The position numbers and the translations under genes were made by a program. The notes under the pieces were generated by a model. It searched no databases. It saw only the letters and a program-made list of their open reading frames with translations, and had not been told where the DNA came from. A stretch of 64,000 nucleotides of DNA from Opitutia bacterium (GTDB taxonomy: Bacteria > Verrucomicrobiota > Verrucomicrobiia > Opitutales > UBA953): NCBI GenBank assembly GCA_947470855.1, contig CANIUQ010000002.1, positions 49,953 to 113,952 of the forward strand, read 5' to 3'. Shown here in pieces: positions 54,963 through 64,000 of the stretch. Numbering within the stretch: the stretch's first letter is position 1; each line of letters opens with the position of its first letter.

Positions 54963-56678
54963 TCAGCCAAAGCGACGATCCAAATCCGCATCAGTCCACT
55001 CCAAATAGGTACGTCGACCTTTAGGGTCGGTTCCAGGTTGCGTGGTCTGGAAGAGAGACTGTACCAAAGCCAATAATTCAGCATCCGACAAAGTGTCGCC
55101 CTTGCGATAGGCGCGTTGTACGGCCATTTTGGCTAATGCATCATGCGCCAACGTCGGCCGACCAAAATCACCTTCACGCCGTGCCATTTCACCTAATAAA
55201 TCGCGGATAAAACTCAGTGCGACATCGGGGTTAAGCCAGGTCGGCAATGCCACTATTCTCCAGAAATGACGTCCATACTCCTCAAACGAAAACCCAGCGG
55301 TAGTTAAAAATTCCAATTTTTCTTTGAGCACAGCGGCTGGCAATGGATCGAGTTCTAAATGAACGCTAACTAACAGAGGCTGACTCACTGTCTTTTGCTC
55401 CGAAAATTGCTGTAAAATACTCTCATACAAAACTCGTTGATGAGCGAAACCGATATTCAAAATGGCAAAGCCGGTCGGAGTTTCAAAGAGAGCTTTATCT
55501 CCACGAAGACGATGAAGGAATTTCCAACCTAAACGCACCGAACTCGTCACCGGTGAAGAAATGGAAGTCGTAGGGGCGGGCTGTGCAACCAAAGGCGAGG
55601 GAGCCATCGGGGTGTGAGCAGGTTCAATCGAAAGCGGGACTGGAGTTTCAATGGGCGTAATGGTCTGTCGCGGCAATCCATCACCCCCTTGTGAGCGTAA
55701 AAACGAAAGTACCGATTCAATGATAAAACCCCGAACCCTCGATTCATCGCGAAAACGGACTTCGCGTTTAGCAGGATGAACATTAACATCGACCCAAGCT
55801 GGATCAATTTCAAGAAAGGCAAAAGCGAGTGGATAGCGCCCCTTGGGTATCAAGGTATGATAGCTCTCAGTAAGAGCAAAGGCCATCGTACGACTATCAA
55901 CTGGTCGGCCATTTACCACTGTTACGAGATCTTGACGCGTGCCACGACTAACCCCGGGCTTACCGAGTAAGCCTGATAAACGCATTCCTGAACGTTCAAA
56001 GAGCGGCATTAAGCTGACCTCTTCGGCCACTTGTTGACCCCAAATGGCACGAACCCGTTCGAGCAAAGGAACCTGCCCAGGCGAGCGAAAGATTTCTCGT
56101 CCATCCTCTCGAAGTAAAAACCCAACTTCGGGATGAGAAATGGCATAAAGCCGAACCAGTCGAATAATGTGCGCCGCCTCTGTTTCGTCAGATTTTAAAA
56201 ATTTTAATCGTGCGGGAACTGGATGAAATAAATTAGTCACTTCAATGCGCGTTCCCGGGGCCATCCCCAGCTCTCTCTGGTGGAGAATACGCCCAGCATT
56301 GACCGCAATTTCCCAGCCCGAGGTGGAGGACGAAGGACGGGTTTGCAAAGTAAAGCGTGCAACACTCGCGATGGAAGGCAGAGCTTCTCCACGAAAACCA
56401 AAGGTCGCGATGCGATCGAGATCGGAGGCCAAACGAATCTTACTCGTGGCATGACGCTGCAAACTCATCGCAGCGTCCTCTGGAGTCATACCCTGTCCAT
56501 TATCTTCGATAATCATGGAGGCTTTGCCACCCCTAGAAAAATCAATGATAACCCGGGTCGCCCCCGCATCCAATGAGTTCTCCAAAAGTTCCTTCACCAC
56601 GGCAGCAGGTCTTTCCACAACTTCCCCTGCGGCGATTTGATTCGCAACCGTGGGAGGTAATAGACGAATGAGGGACAT
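54963..56678 (-). CDS. mutL: DNA mismatch repair protein MutL, endonuclease motifs degenerate
   Basis: GHKL ATPase that couples MutS to strand removal. E33 and N34 in ELLENSLDAGA, IEDNGQGM and FGFRGEALPSIASVA are intact. The C-terminal domain lacks the metal site: where family members show DQHAxxE the chain reads NIGFAHQRVLYES, where they show CPHGRP it reads DPKGRR, and the ACxxAI motif is AVQRAY. It should thus lack nicking activity, as E. coli MutL does. ATG at 56678 gives 571 residues; the open frame to 56741 is ignored. Stop abuts uvrB. Confidence 0.94.
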   Translation of the reverse strand: MSLIRLLPPTVANQIAAGEVVERPAAVVKELLENSLDAGATRVIIDFSRGGKASMIIEDNGQGMTPEDAAMSLQRHATSKIRLASDLDRIATFGFRGEALPSIASVARFTLQTRPSSSTSGWEIAVNAGRILHQRELGMAPGTRIEVTNLFHPVPARLKFLKSDETEAAHIIRLVRLYAISHPEVGFLLREDGREIFRSPGQVPLLERVRAIWGQQVAEEVSLMPLFERSGMRLSGLLGKPGVSRGTRQDLVTVVNGRPVDSRTMAFALTESYHTLIPKGRYPLAFAFLEIDPAWVDVNVHPAKREVRFRDESRVRGFIIESVLSFLRSQGGDGLPRQTITPIETPVPLSIEPAHTPMAPSPLVAQPAPTTSISSPVTSSVRLGWKFLHRLRGDKALFETPTGFAILNIGFAHQRVLYESILQQFSEQKTVSQPLLVSVHLELDPLPAAVLKEKLEFLTTAGFSFEEYGRHFWRIVALPTWLNPDVALSFIRDLLGEMARREGDFGRPTLAHDALAKMAVQRAYRKGDTLSDAELLALVQSLFQTTQPGTDPKGRRTYLEWTDADLDRRFG

Positions 56679-56794
56679 AAATGAAGGGCTTGCCTCGAGA
56701 ATTGAGAGATTTGAGAGGTCACCCTTCCCCTGCAAGGACAACCCATCAAAAACCTCAGGGTTGCACCTAACCGAGAGTTCCTAAAGTTAAAGCA

Positions 56795-58807
56795 GTGCCC
56801 AATCGTCTCGCTCGAGAATCCTCCCTCTATCTAAAACAACACGCCGACAACCCCGTCGACTGGTGGCCGTGGTGCCCCGAGGCGTTTGCAACAGCGAAAG
56901 CACAGGATAAACCCGTCCTCGTCTCCGTTGGCTACTCTTCCTGCCACTGGTGTCACGTCATGGCCGATGAATCCTTCGCCCAGCCATGGATTGCTGATTT
57001 AATGAATCAACACTTTGTCTGCATCAAAGTGGATCGCGAAGAAAAACCTGAGGTGGATAAATTAATGATGGATGCCGTACAAATGATACAAGGGCACGGC
57101 GGATGGCCTCTCAATGCTTTTTGCCTACCTGATGGTCGTCCTTTTTTTGGTGGCACCTACTTTCCCCCAGAGGATCGCGGGCACGGTCAAGTCCCTTGGC
57201 CACAGTTATTAATGCGAGTGGCCGACTTTTATCACACACACAAAAGTGAATTAGCGGCCAATGCGGATGCGATTGCGAAAAACTTAACTCATCTAACTTC
57301 TGCACCCGAAGCCGACGGATCATTACCAAGCCCCGAAGATTTAATCCAAGCCGCTAAAAAACTATGCGAGCAACACGATGATAACCAAGGAGGGTTCACG
57401 GCAGCTCCCAAATTCCCCTCCCCTTCGCTGATTGATTTCCTTCTGAGTATCCGCTCGACCGCTACCGTGGAGAAAGACCGTGCTTTCGCCACTCGTATCG
57501 ATACTGTGATTACGATTACTCTCGGCGCAATGGCACGCGGGGGACTTTTTGATCAAATTGGCGGAGGATTCCATCGCTACTGCGTCGATCAACACTGGAC
57601 GGTACCTCACTTTGAGAAAATGCTCTATGATAATGCTCAACTTCTTGGCACCTATGCCGAGGCTTGGGCGCGTTATCGCGAACCACTTTATGCCCGTGTC
57701 TGCGAGGAAATTGTTGTTTGGTTAGAACGTGAAATGGTAACTCATCATCGTCTTTTTGCCTCAGCTCTAGACGCCGACACCGAACATCATGAAGGTAAAA
57801 CTTATGTATGGAAACCTTCACAGGTTGTCGAAATCCTCGGTGAAGAAGCCCGTCCCTTTGCCGCTGCCTACGGAATCACTGACCAAGGAAACTTTGAAGG
57901 GGCGAATATACTCAAATTACGTGATTCGATTGAAGTTCGCGATCGCCACAAGGTCGCACGTGAAAAACTTTTGATGGCTCGCAATCAACGCCCCCAGCCG
58001 ACTCGCGATGACAAAGCCCTGGTCAGTTGGAATTCATTACTCGCACGTAATTTAGCCAAAGCTGGTTGGATTTTTGGTAGAAAAGATTGGTGGAATCGAG
58101 GTAGCGAAATCGAAGCGGTTCTTTGGAGTAAGGCGGTTCAAGAACGTGAAAACTTGCTTGATCTGCATACGGTTTGCTATGGGACAAACTTTGTCGGCGA
58201 GGGTAATTTAACCGACTATACCTGGTTTGCGGAAATGGAATTAGCTTTAGCCTCAACCGCCAGTTGGGCCAAAGGCGTGGAGCATCCAGACTATACCCAA
58301 CGAGCAGAAAAATTAATCACCACAACGCAGAAAAAGTTTAAAGACCTGCATCTTGCTGGCTACTTCATCGTGGGAGACAATCGAGCCGATTTAGCCCTCA
58401 GACAAAAAGAGTGGTTTGATAATGCGACCCCTGCGGGAAATTCCTCACTCATTCATTCGTTCTCTGCCTTGTCTATTCTGACGGGTAATGACATATGGAG
58501 AAAAGAAATGGCAGAGCATGTGACAGCCTATGGCGGTATGGCTCGCCGGATCCCCAGTGGCGTCGGCCATGCTCTCACTGGTCTAACTTGGGCAGCCATT
58601 GGCTTAAGCACCATTCGTTGCCCTATTGGCTCGGCAATGGATGAATGCCAACAAGCCCTCTGTGGTAACAAAAAAACCCCAGCCCATCAAAGACCCTACC
58701 GACCCCTCTTTCTTATCAATCATTCAGCAAAGGAATGGGCGATTTGCATAGGAAATACCTGTCTTCCCCCGGTTCATTCTTGGAAAGAAGTGACTGAAAT
58801 CCTCTGA
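56795..58807 (+). CDS. YyaL/SSP411-type thioredoxin-domain protein
   Basis: 670 residues, GTG start. N-terminal thioredoxin-like domain (about 1-165) with C50-H-W-C53 in [15 protein letters not shown] and [13 protein letters not shown]; then a large (alpha/alpha)6-barrel-like part (about 180-640) resembling N-acylglucosamine epimerase or glycosidase ([48 protein letters not shown]). It matches the DUF255/YyaL family, of unclear function, possibly redox-linked sugar modification. No signal peptide. It is 116 bp from divergent mutL. Confidence 0.9.
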   Translation: MPNRLARESSLYLKQHADNPVDWWPWCPEAFATAKAQDKPVLVSVGYSSCHWCHVMADESFAQPWIADLMNQHFVCIKVDREEKPEVDKLMMDAVQMIQGHGGWPLNAFCLPDGRPFFGGTYFPPEDRGHGQVPWPQLLMRVADFYHTHKSELAANADAIAKNLTHLTSAPEADGSLPSPEDLIQAAKKLCEQHDDNQGGFTAAPKFPSPSLIDFLLSIRSTATVEKDRAFATRIDTVITITLGAMARGGLFDQIGGGFHRYCVDQHWTVPHFEKMLYDNAQLLGTYAEAWARYREPLYARVCEEIVVWLEREMVTHHRLFASALDADTEHHEGKTYVWKPSQVVEILGEEARPFAAAYGITDQGNFEGANILKLRDSIEVRDRHKVAREKLLMARNQRPQPTRDDKALVSWNSLLARNLAKAGWIFGRKDWWNRGSEIEAVLWSKAVQERENLLDLHTVCYGTNFVGEGNLTDYTWFAEMELALASTASWAKGVEHPDYTQRAEKLITTTQKKFKDLHLAGYFIVGDNRADLALRQKEWFDNATPAGNSSLIHSFSALSILTGNDIWRKEMAEHVTAYGGMARRIPSGVGHALTGLTWAAIGLSTIRCPIGSAMDECQQALCGNKKTPAHQRPYRPLFLINHSAKEWAICIGNTCLPPVHSWKEVTEIL

Positions 58808-58865
58808 CATTAAGGGGAGTCCGCTCTTGCTAGAAAAAGCAGGGTGATTTAAATCAATACACCCC

Positions 58866-60623
58866 ATGCCAAACTATGGCCAATATGTCTACGGTAGCGA
58901 CCCCTACGATAAGAGGTCTCGTAGCATTTTGCTCGGCATGATTACAATCGAGCAGGTCGGATATCAAAATAAAGTCTATCGTCTTAACTGGAAGCGCATT
59001 CTGCAAATTGCTCCCTTTGCACTCATCCTCTATTGGTTAGTTTCTTCCGAAATCTTTTATTTTCGCGAACGTTATATGTGGGGCATTCCCACGACTCGCC
59101 GAGCCGATGCCTATCTTTATTTACCCGAAACATTTGTTAATAATATTATAAATTTACCCCTGACTCGTGAAGAGATTGCACGACGTGAACGTCAAAAGAT
59201 TATCGATTATAAAGAAGGCGAATCTTACGGGCGCATTGCCCACCTTCAACATAAGGGAGAGTACTTTGTTAGTATTGCTAAAGCTGCTTTAGAGCGTGGA
59301 GACTTTCCTGAATTCGCCAAATACATCGGTACCGGAGCAATGCTTTCCCCCAAAAACCCCTGGGCTCAACAACGCTGTGCAGAACTCTACTTTGTCATTG
59401 GTCGCCCCCTGGATGCCTACACCATTCTCGAACAGTCTCTCGATTTTGCTCTCGATGATCCCAGTCAATTTGAAGCCTATCTCTACCGTTGCTTCATGTT
59501 AGACCAAGATAGTCGCGTTATCCAAAGTGCCAAAAAATATCTAGCCCTTCCGGATTTGAACCCAGCGATTGCCGAACAACTTAAATTAGCACAAGCCCAG
59601 GCCAATTTTTTCCGCGGTAATTATCAAGAAGCTTCCCAACTGATTAAAAAATATCAGTTAGAAACCATTCCCGATGGAGCACTCCTTCGAGCTCAAATTA
59701 CCTGGGAGACAGAAGATCAAAATGAGGCCCTCGGGCAGTTGAATAGAATTATCAAGGACTACCCCGCTATCAGCAAGTTGCTCGAGGTCAAGGCCACCTG
59801 GCTCAAGGATTTAGGTGATCTCAAAGGCTCTCGAGATTGTCTCGATATACTTGCCATTCAATCCCCCAAAAATCCTGCGCCCATCATCCAATCGCTTCAT
59901 TTGCTTCCTGGACCGGAGAATCTTAAAAAACGCACAGAGATTATCGACCGCATCTTTCGTGAGTTTGGTCGTAATGATGAAGCACTTATCGGTCTAGCTC
60001 TCTATGCCAATTCGGTAGCCGACACCGAACTGAGCGCTCGCCTTCTTCGCTGGGCGGAAGAGCGACGCTTCCCTAATCGAATTAAATTCAGTTTAACTCA
60101 TGCTGAATGCTTAATTAACGCCAATCGCAGTCACGAAGCGATTACCTTAACGGATGAACTGATTAAATCTATCGATCGCGAACAGTGGCCAGCGGATACA
60201 CGTATCGCTTTAGATGCTATTCGCACGGTGGCCTTCTTCGCCGACAATCAAACCGAAATCGGCTCCATTAATCTGCAAAAGCTGATGCAGAATAAGTCGG
60301 TGCCCCCTAAAATGCTCATCGCCTCTGGCAAAAAACTTATCAAAGCCAAACGCTACTGGGAGGCTAACAATATGCTGATTCAGGCCCACCTAATGAATGA
60401 AATCAATCAGCCTCTATTGTTACAAATTGTTAAACTCAAACTGGATCACCCCGAGGTCGCAGCCGATATTGAAATCTACCTGCGTCGCCTCATGAGCACA
60501 CGGCGTCCACCTAAAGAAATGCTACAAGAGGCACTTCAGTGCGTGGCCTCGGATACATACCTCTTTTCCAAAAATCGCGACAAACTCCAACTGGACATCG
60601 AGAGTCTCCTAACACGTCAATAA
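58866..60623 (+). CDS. Membrane-bound TPR protein
   Basis: 585 residues. One membrane helix (about 46-64, ILQIAPFALILYWLVSSEIF) after a 45-residue cytoplasmic part, then TPR-like helical pairs from about 120 to the end (KAALERGDFPEFAKYIGTGAML, RPLDAYTILEQSLDFAL, EALGQLNRIIKDYP). No catalytic motif. Its TAA abuts the apbE stop. Function unknown; possibly a scaffold on the periplasmic face. Confidence 0.68.
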   Translation: MPNYGQYVYGSDPYDKRSRSILLGMITIEQVGYQNKVYRLNWKRILQIAPFALILYWLVSSEIFYFRERYMWGIPTTRRADAYLYLPETFVNNIINLPLTREEIARRERQKIIDYKEGESYGRIAHLQHKGEYFVSIAKAALERGDFPEFAKYIGTGAMLSPKNPWAQQRCAELYFVIGRPLDAYTILEQSLDFALDDPSQFEAYLYRCFMLDQDSRVIQSAKKYLALPDLNPAIAEQLKLAQAQANFFRGNYQEASQLIKKYQLETIPDGALLRAQITWETEDQNEALGQLNRIIKDYPAISKLLEVKATWLKDLGDLKGSRDCLDILAIQSPKNPAPIIQSLHLLPGPENLKKRTEIIDRIFREFGRNDEALIGLALYANSVADTELSARLLRWAEERRFPNRIKFSLTHAECLINANRSHEAITLTDELIKSIDREQWPADTRIALDAIRTVAFFADNQTEIGSINLQKLMQNKSVPPKMLIASGKKLIKAKRYWEANNMLIQAHLMNEINQPLLLQIVKLKLDHPEVAADIEIYLRRLMSTRRPPKEMLQEALQCVASDTYLFSKNRDKLQLDIESLLTRQ

Positions 60624-61520
60624 CTAGGAAGAAGCAGACAAGGGAGTCGGCTTCAACTTTTGCGCCGATCCTCGGCGAGTATGATCAGCCCACCAAACTC
60701 CCCAATCGGGATTGGTTAGAAGATTCGCTTCAACCTGCGAGGGAGTCATCAAGGCCCAAGCACAAGAAAGCCCTTCAGCCTGCATCGCTTCTTTGGCTAA
60801 AACACGTAATGGCTGAAGTGATTGAACGATTTCACGAGTTAAAAGATTAACGAGATGAGAGGAGGATTGAGCCCCGAATTTCGTTACCATGGCTGAACGC
60901 GAAAGGAAAATTTGCTGATTTTCGCCAATGCCTAAACGCCAACCAGAGGTACCCTCTGGGGAATCCAGAGCTAGCACCCTGTTTCCCCCGGCCAAAATAA
61001 GTGCACGGTGAATTCCCCATCGATTTTCTAATAAGTCAGCGGCAACGTCACAAAGATAACCTTTAACGAGGGCCGAAAAATCAATGACCGCATCACCCTG
61101 AATTCGGCAAAATTCATTTCCCGATAAACTCCACTCTGTTTTTGCAACCGACTCGAAAAGCTCTACAAACTCAGAGGAGTCTGTTGGAATTTCTCCATTC
61201 GTTTTTTCTAAAAACGAAAAAACCTTACCGCCTGAAACATCAAAAGCCCCATTCGACATAACTTTAAGGCGTTCAGCAAAGTTCCAGAGGGCCTTAAAAT
61301 GATCCCCTACTGGCACCAATCCACCCAAGGGCATTTGATTAATTCCTGTCATCGGTCCATCGACCTCATGGACATCGATTTGTGGTAAAAGGGTATGTAA
61401 GTGATAAAAAATCGCTGAAGTAGCCTGTTGTGCGTAGGCGTAATCCTCATCGGCAACTCGAATCCAGAAAGGCGTGCCTAAAAAGGTGTGAGAAAAATTA
61501 TGGATTACCAAACCACTCAT
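60624..61520 (-). CDS. apbE: FAD:protein FMN transferase
   Basis: Covalently attaches FMN to Thr in flavoproteins such as Nqr and Rnf. Family blocks: FDVSGGKVFSFL, AVIDFSALVKGYLCDVAADLLENRWGIHRALILAGGNRVLAL, then MVTKFGAQSSSHLVNLLT. The usual Gly in DLGGIAKGY is Ser-Ala here. ATG at 61520; a TTG at 61529 is in frame. 298 residues. No secretion signal is clear. No Nqr or Rnf genes are in the window. Confidence 0.85.
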   Translation of the reverse strand: MSGLVIHNFSHTFLGTPFWIRVADEDYAYAQQATSAIFYHLHTLLPQIDVHEVDGPMTGINQMPLGGLVPVGDHFKALWNFAERLKVMSNGAFDVSGGKVFSFLEKTNGEIPTDSSEFVELFESVAKTEWSLSGNEFCRIQGDAVIDFSALVKGYLCDVAADLLENRWGIHRALILAGGNRVLALDSPEGTSGWRLGIGENQQIFLSRSAMVTKFGAQSSSHLVNLLTREIVQSLQPLRVLAKEAMQAEGLSCAWALMTPSQVEANLLTNPDWGVWWADHTRRGSAQKLKPTPLSASS

Positions 61521-61545
61521 GAATGGCAAAGGGAGGACTTCTTAA

Positions 61546-61965
61546 CTAAATCTTAAAATGACGCTGTAAGGCATTTTTAACATCCAAAGGAATGAGAGCC
61601 GCAGCCATCGGCCCCTGACCTTCACGCCAAGCATAAACTGTGGTTAATGTTCCTTGGGCGACAGGACGATTTTGCACTGTAGCAAAAAATCCCCAAACCA
61701 ATTTCTTATCCGAAATTTCGATTGCTTTTATCTGAACTGTTACGACTTCCTCGCGATGAATGGGCGAAAGATAATCACATTCAACTCGTACTCGAGGGTA
61801 ACCCGAAAGTTTAGCTCCATCCGATTTTAAAAAAGGAATTTGCAATGAACGAAAGAGAGCCTCCTCGGTTGCTTCGACCCAGAAAAAAATCGTAGAAAAG
61901 TGTATGATACCGGCAGCATCAGTATCGGAAAACTGAGCACGATATTCGGCGGAAAACGTCACCAT
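61546..61965 (-). CDS. YbgC-like acyl-CoA thioesterase (hot-dog fold)
   Basis: 139 residues from ATG 61965; the frame is open to 61992. The 4HBT signature RAQFSDTDAAGIIHFSTIF holds the catalytic Asp (D in SDTDAAG). Strands RVRVECDYLSPIHREEVVTVQI follow. In E. coli YbgC goes with Tol-Pal; no Tol genes are here but ExbB/ExbD lie 15 kb away. Acyl substrate unknown. Confidence 0.86.
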   Translation of the reverse strand: MVTFSAEYRAQFSDTDAAGIIHFSTIFFWVEATEEALFRSLQIPFLKSDGAKLSGYPRVRVECDYLSPIHREEVVTVQIKAIEISDKKLVWGFFATVQNRPVAQGTLTTVYAWREGQGPMAAALIPLDVKNALQRHFKI

Positions 61966-62010
61966 TCCTTTATGCAAAGCCTTTCCATGCACGGCGCAAC
62001 CGCCAAGGTA

Positions 62011-63081
62011 TTATGGTTTCGCCGAACGACGTGCGGAACGCAACCAACTGACGTCAACCGAAGCACCACCCGAGGCCTCAACGCAGGCTTGTAAGAATGG
62101 CTGTGGGGTTTGTTGAATGGAAAATAGATAGAGTTTGTGGCCTTTACCCTTACCCCCCTCTCGAAACGCCTCCAACCAGCGTTTTTGCCACAATCCAGAG
62201 GGCATCTGAGAGCCCAAACGACGGTATGAGCTATCGGAGTAGACCAAATTAGGTGCTCCTTTGTCCCTTTCTTCATAAACGCGCACACCGTCCTGAAAAT
62301 CGGAAAAAACAACAAGGGCATCATAGGGCTCCCCCAGCACTCGATCTAACCAGGCACCCAAGGAGCCTTTTTCGCAATAGGACCTTAACTGGCGAAAGAG
62401 TTGCTTACCCGCCTCCGTTAATTCGGTCTCTACCGTAGGCGAAGGCGCCTCCGTTAGTTTCGGAGCATTTCCGCGAAACTGTTTTCCATAAACAACGACA
62501 TCCTCCAAAGCGACGATTCTTGCCCCATCAAACTGAAAAATATCTGCGTCAGGATACTGAGATTTAATTTCTTGAGTTACTCTTTGTAAGTAGGGTCGCA
62601 TCGAGCCCGAGCAATCGAGATAAACCGCAACACGTTGGGCCTGAATGCTCGCTCCTAAAACAGGCCGACCCATAAAATGTCGCTGACCAACCAAACTACC
62701 AAACGACAATCCTCTCCCCTTTCCTCCTCCACCGATACTTTGAACTATAGATAGGGAGTTGATGGCTGAAGTCTCGGGAGATGAAAAACTCGGCAGGGCA
62801 ACAGTGGAGGAGGGAAGATTGACCGCAATTCTCTGTATGGATTGATGTGCCTTAGGAGGATGATTCACCGCATAACTCGAAGAATCTAAACCAGAAGAGG
62901 GAGCCGAACCTGAAGCGGTGACAAAACACTCGGGCTCTGGTGGCCTCGGTGTCATCGTTCGAGAACTCAAAACCCACCACCCTGCCACCGTAATTAAAAT
63001 AAGGTGAAGAGCTGTCGAAAAAATTAAACCTGTCCATGAACGGCTGGACTGGCGGGCACGAAGGAGAAACACCGAGGGCAT
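62011..63081 (-). CDS. Membrane-anchored von Willebrand A-like protein (copy 1)
   Basis: 356 residues from the ATG at 63081 (GTG 63084 is also possible). N-terminal membrane helix (about 17-40), a Ser/Pro-rich linker, a Gly-rich patch (GGGGKGRG), then a vWA-like domain with the MIDAS motif DxSxS in VAVYLDCSGSM and the later aspartates in VFSDFQDG. The rest holds YPDADIFQFDGARI and KLYLFSIQQTPQPFLQACVEA. It is a paralogue of the gene immediately upstream, from which it is separated by 116 nt. Function unknown; likely periplasmic. Confidence 0.7.
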   Translation of the reverse strand: MPSVFLLRARQSSRSWTGLIFSTALHLILITVAGWWVLSSRTMTPRPPEPECFVTASGSAPSSGLDSSSYAVNHPPKAHQSIQRIAVNLPSSTVALPSFSSPETSAINSLSIVQSIGGGGKGRGLSFGSLVGQRHFMGRPVLGASIQAQRVAVYLDCSGSMRPYLQRVTQEIKSQYPDADIFQFDGARIVALEDVVVYGKQFRGNAPKLTEAPSPTVETELTEAGKQLFRQLRSYCEKGSLGAWLDRVLGEPYDALVVFSDFQDGVRVYEERDKGAPNLVYSDSSYRRLGSQMPSGLWQKRWLEAFREGGKGKGHKLYLFSIQQTPQPFLQACVEASGGASVDVSWLRSARRSAKP

Positions 63082-63197
63082 CACCCCGAACTGCTGAAAA
63101 AACAGCCATCAACAAGAGGGCTAAGTTAAGGTCTATGACCTAAAACAAAGTCCCTATATTCGAGTGAGATAACTTCAGATAAACCTTAACCAGAAAC

Positions 63198-64000
63198 TTA
63201 GTACTCTTCGTCTTCAGGATTTTCGGGCGGATTGCCACCCGTCAAAAGCCATTTCACCATAGTCAATTTACCCTTAGATGCTTTTACGCAATCGATGAGG
63301 ACTGGAGGGGGAACCTGATCTGTTGAAAATAGATACAACTTAGGGCCAGAAGGCGGCGTGGCACCACCGCGTTTAAAGTGATCTACCCAGAAGGACATCC
63401 ATCGTTTTTCATCGGCGGTTCTAAAATCGGGAGCGTCTTTATCTCGTCCGATACCATCGGCGTAGAGTTCCATCGGTTGTTCTCCTTTACCCTGCGTACG
63501 CGTCTGGACGACGCCGTCATTAAAGTCAGAAAAAATCACAATCGCATTATAAACTCTGGCACGAGGGTCGTTGCGGATGGCCTCAATAAAAGCACCTAAG
63601 CCTACTTTTGTGAAAGCCTCATCGTACTTCTTGAATAAATCTTTTCCGTTCGATGTAGGCAGACTGGCTTCAGAAGTTCTCTGATAAGCCTCAATCGAAG
63701 GTTTGATATCCTTTAATTGGCTTTTTTCCATGCCGATAATCTTGCCGTTAACCACCGTAATTTTTGTTCCACCGTACATGAAAATATCCGCATCGGGGAA
63801 CTGCTTAGTAATTTCACCGCGAACACGATCGAGATAGGACTGCAGGGATTTCGATGAATCCATATAAACGGCGATACGGTTAGCGAAAATTCTCGCACCC
63901 ATCACTTTAAGTCCGACGAAATTCTTACCTCCACCGACGCCCGCACCAATACCCGATCCAATTCCTCCACCCGAACCACCTCCAAAACCCTTGGAGGCCC
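63198..64000 (-). CDS. Von Willebrand A-like protein (copy 2), N-terminus cut by window edge
   Basis: The minus-strand frame is open to the window edge. The visible part starts in a Gly-rich linker (GGGSGGGIGSGIGAGVGGG) and then shows the same vWA-like core as copy 1: IAVYMDSSKSL (DxSxS kept), FPDADIFMYGGTKI, VIFSDFNDG, KLYLFSTDQVPPPVLIDCVKASKG. A GTG at 63905 would give a 235-residue shorter form, but the linker homology argues the protein goes on upstream. Confidence 0.68.
   Translation of the reverse strand, partial: ASKGFGGGSGGGIGSGIGAGVGGGKNFVGLKVMGARIFANRIAVYMDSSKSLQSYLDRVRGEITKQFPDADIFMYGGTKITVVNGKIIGMEKSQLKDIKPSIEAYQRTSEASLPTSNGKDLFKKYDEAFTKVGLGAFIEAIRNDPRARVYNAIVIFSDFNDGVVQTRTQGKGEQPMELYADGIGRDKDAPDFRTADEKRWMSFWVDHFKRGGATPPSGPKLYLFSTDQVPPPVLIDCVKASKGKLTMVKWLLTGGNPPENPEDEEY

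Noticed and set aside
1..64000. CRISPR arrays, tRNA, rRNA, IS elements, prophage, attachment sites, replication origin
   Set aside because: Looked for in all gaps and strands; nothing with enough repeat structure, cloverleaf or transposase motif was seen.

Overview
The window is a gene-dense stretch of bacterial chromosome with G+C near one half by eye. It encodes mostly housekeeping genes and shows no phage, insertion sequence, CRISPR array, tRNA or rRNA. The makeup suggests a Gram-negative member of the PVC superphylum, most likely Verrucomicrobiota (Opitutae-like). Supporting signs are outer-membrane functions (lpxA, an LptE-like lipoprotein, ExbB/ExbD), a very long GreA of the kind known from Chlamydiae and relatives, a TIGR03790-type protein, several large TPR proteins, and GatCAB. 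The taxon is inferred, not proved. Almost no gene has a Shine-Dalgarno motif; starts are usually preceded by A-rich or plain sequence.

Layout. 1-5.7 kb (minus): rpmI-rplT, a terminator-like hairpin, then pheS-pheT-gatC-gatA (gatA runs off the left edge). 5.8-7.1 kb (minus): a secreted C39-like cysteine peptidase. 7.2-14.3 kb (plus): a peroxiredoxin, infC, a cell-wall amidase, a TIGR03790 protein, rpsA with a strong terminator, and a cardiolipin synthase-like enzyme. 14.3-22 kb: metX (minus), a Fur/Zur regulator overlapping a fused MurU-AmgK protein (plus), then glyS, and scpB-pheA-MCE protein (minus). 22-30.7 kb (plus): ilvD, pgi, a coiled-coil membrane protein, a tiny lipoprotein, rsmI, an unknown gene, lpxA, pdxA, a BtuF-like protein and a small cysteine-rich secreted protein ending at a terminator. 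30.7-36 kb: gmhB (minus), then rpmF-plsX-fabH-TPR-lptE-rpe (plus). 36-40.2 kb: rlmN (minus), greA and an ArsR-methyltransferase fusion (plus). 40.4-46.5 kb (plus): two TPR proteins, ExbB and two ExbDs, a likely proton-motive-force-driven envelope machine. 46.5-48.8 kb (minus): thrB-thrC. 48.9-60.6 kb: nadE, a glycolate-oxidase-like flavoprotein, an HAD phosphatase and uvrB (plus), mutL (minus), a YyaL-type thioredoxin-domain protein and a membrane TPR protein (plus). 60.6-64 kb (minus): apbE, a YbgC-like thioesterase and two tandem von Willebrand A-like paralogues, the second cut by the right edge.

Themes. Envelope building runs through the window: lipid A (lpxA), heptose (gmhB), fatty acids and phospholipid (plsX, fabH, cardiolipin synthase), LPS export (LptE-like), peptidoglycan turnover and recycling (amidase, MurU-AmgK), and lipid transport (MCE). 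Amino-acid synthesis (pheA, ilvD, thrB, thrC, metX) and translation (rpsA, infC, L20, L35, L32, PheRS, GlyRS, GatCAB, rsmI, rlmN) supply the rest. Genes are tightly packed: many 1-20 nt overlaps in the same direction, and five tail-to-tail pairs with zero gap or overlapping stops.

I found no clear-cut new defence or mobile system. The best candidates for a second look are the TPR/ExbB/ExbD2 operon with a shared N-terminal motif in a second TPR protein, the MurU-AmgK fusion, the tandem vWA-like pair, the MutL that has lost its endonuclease motifs, and the window-wide lack of Shine-Dalgarno sites.
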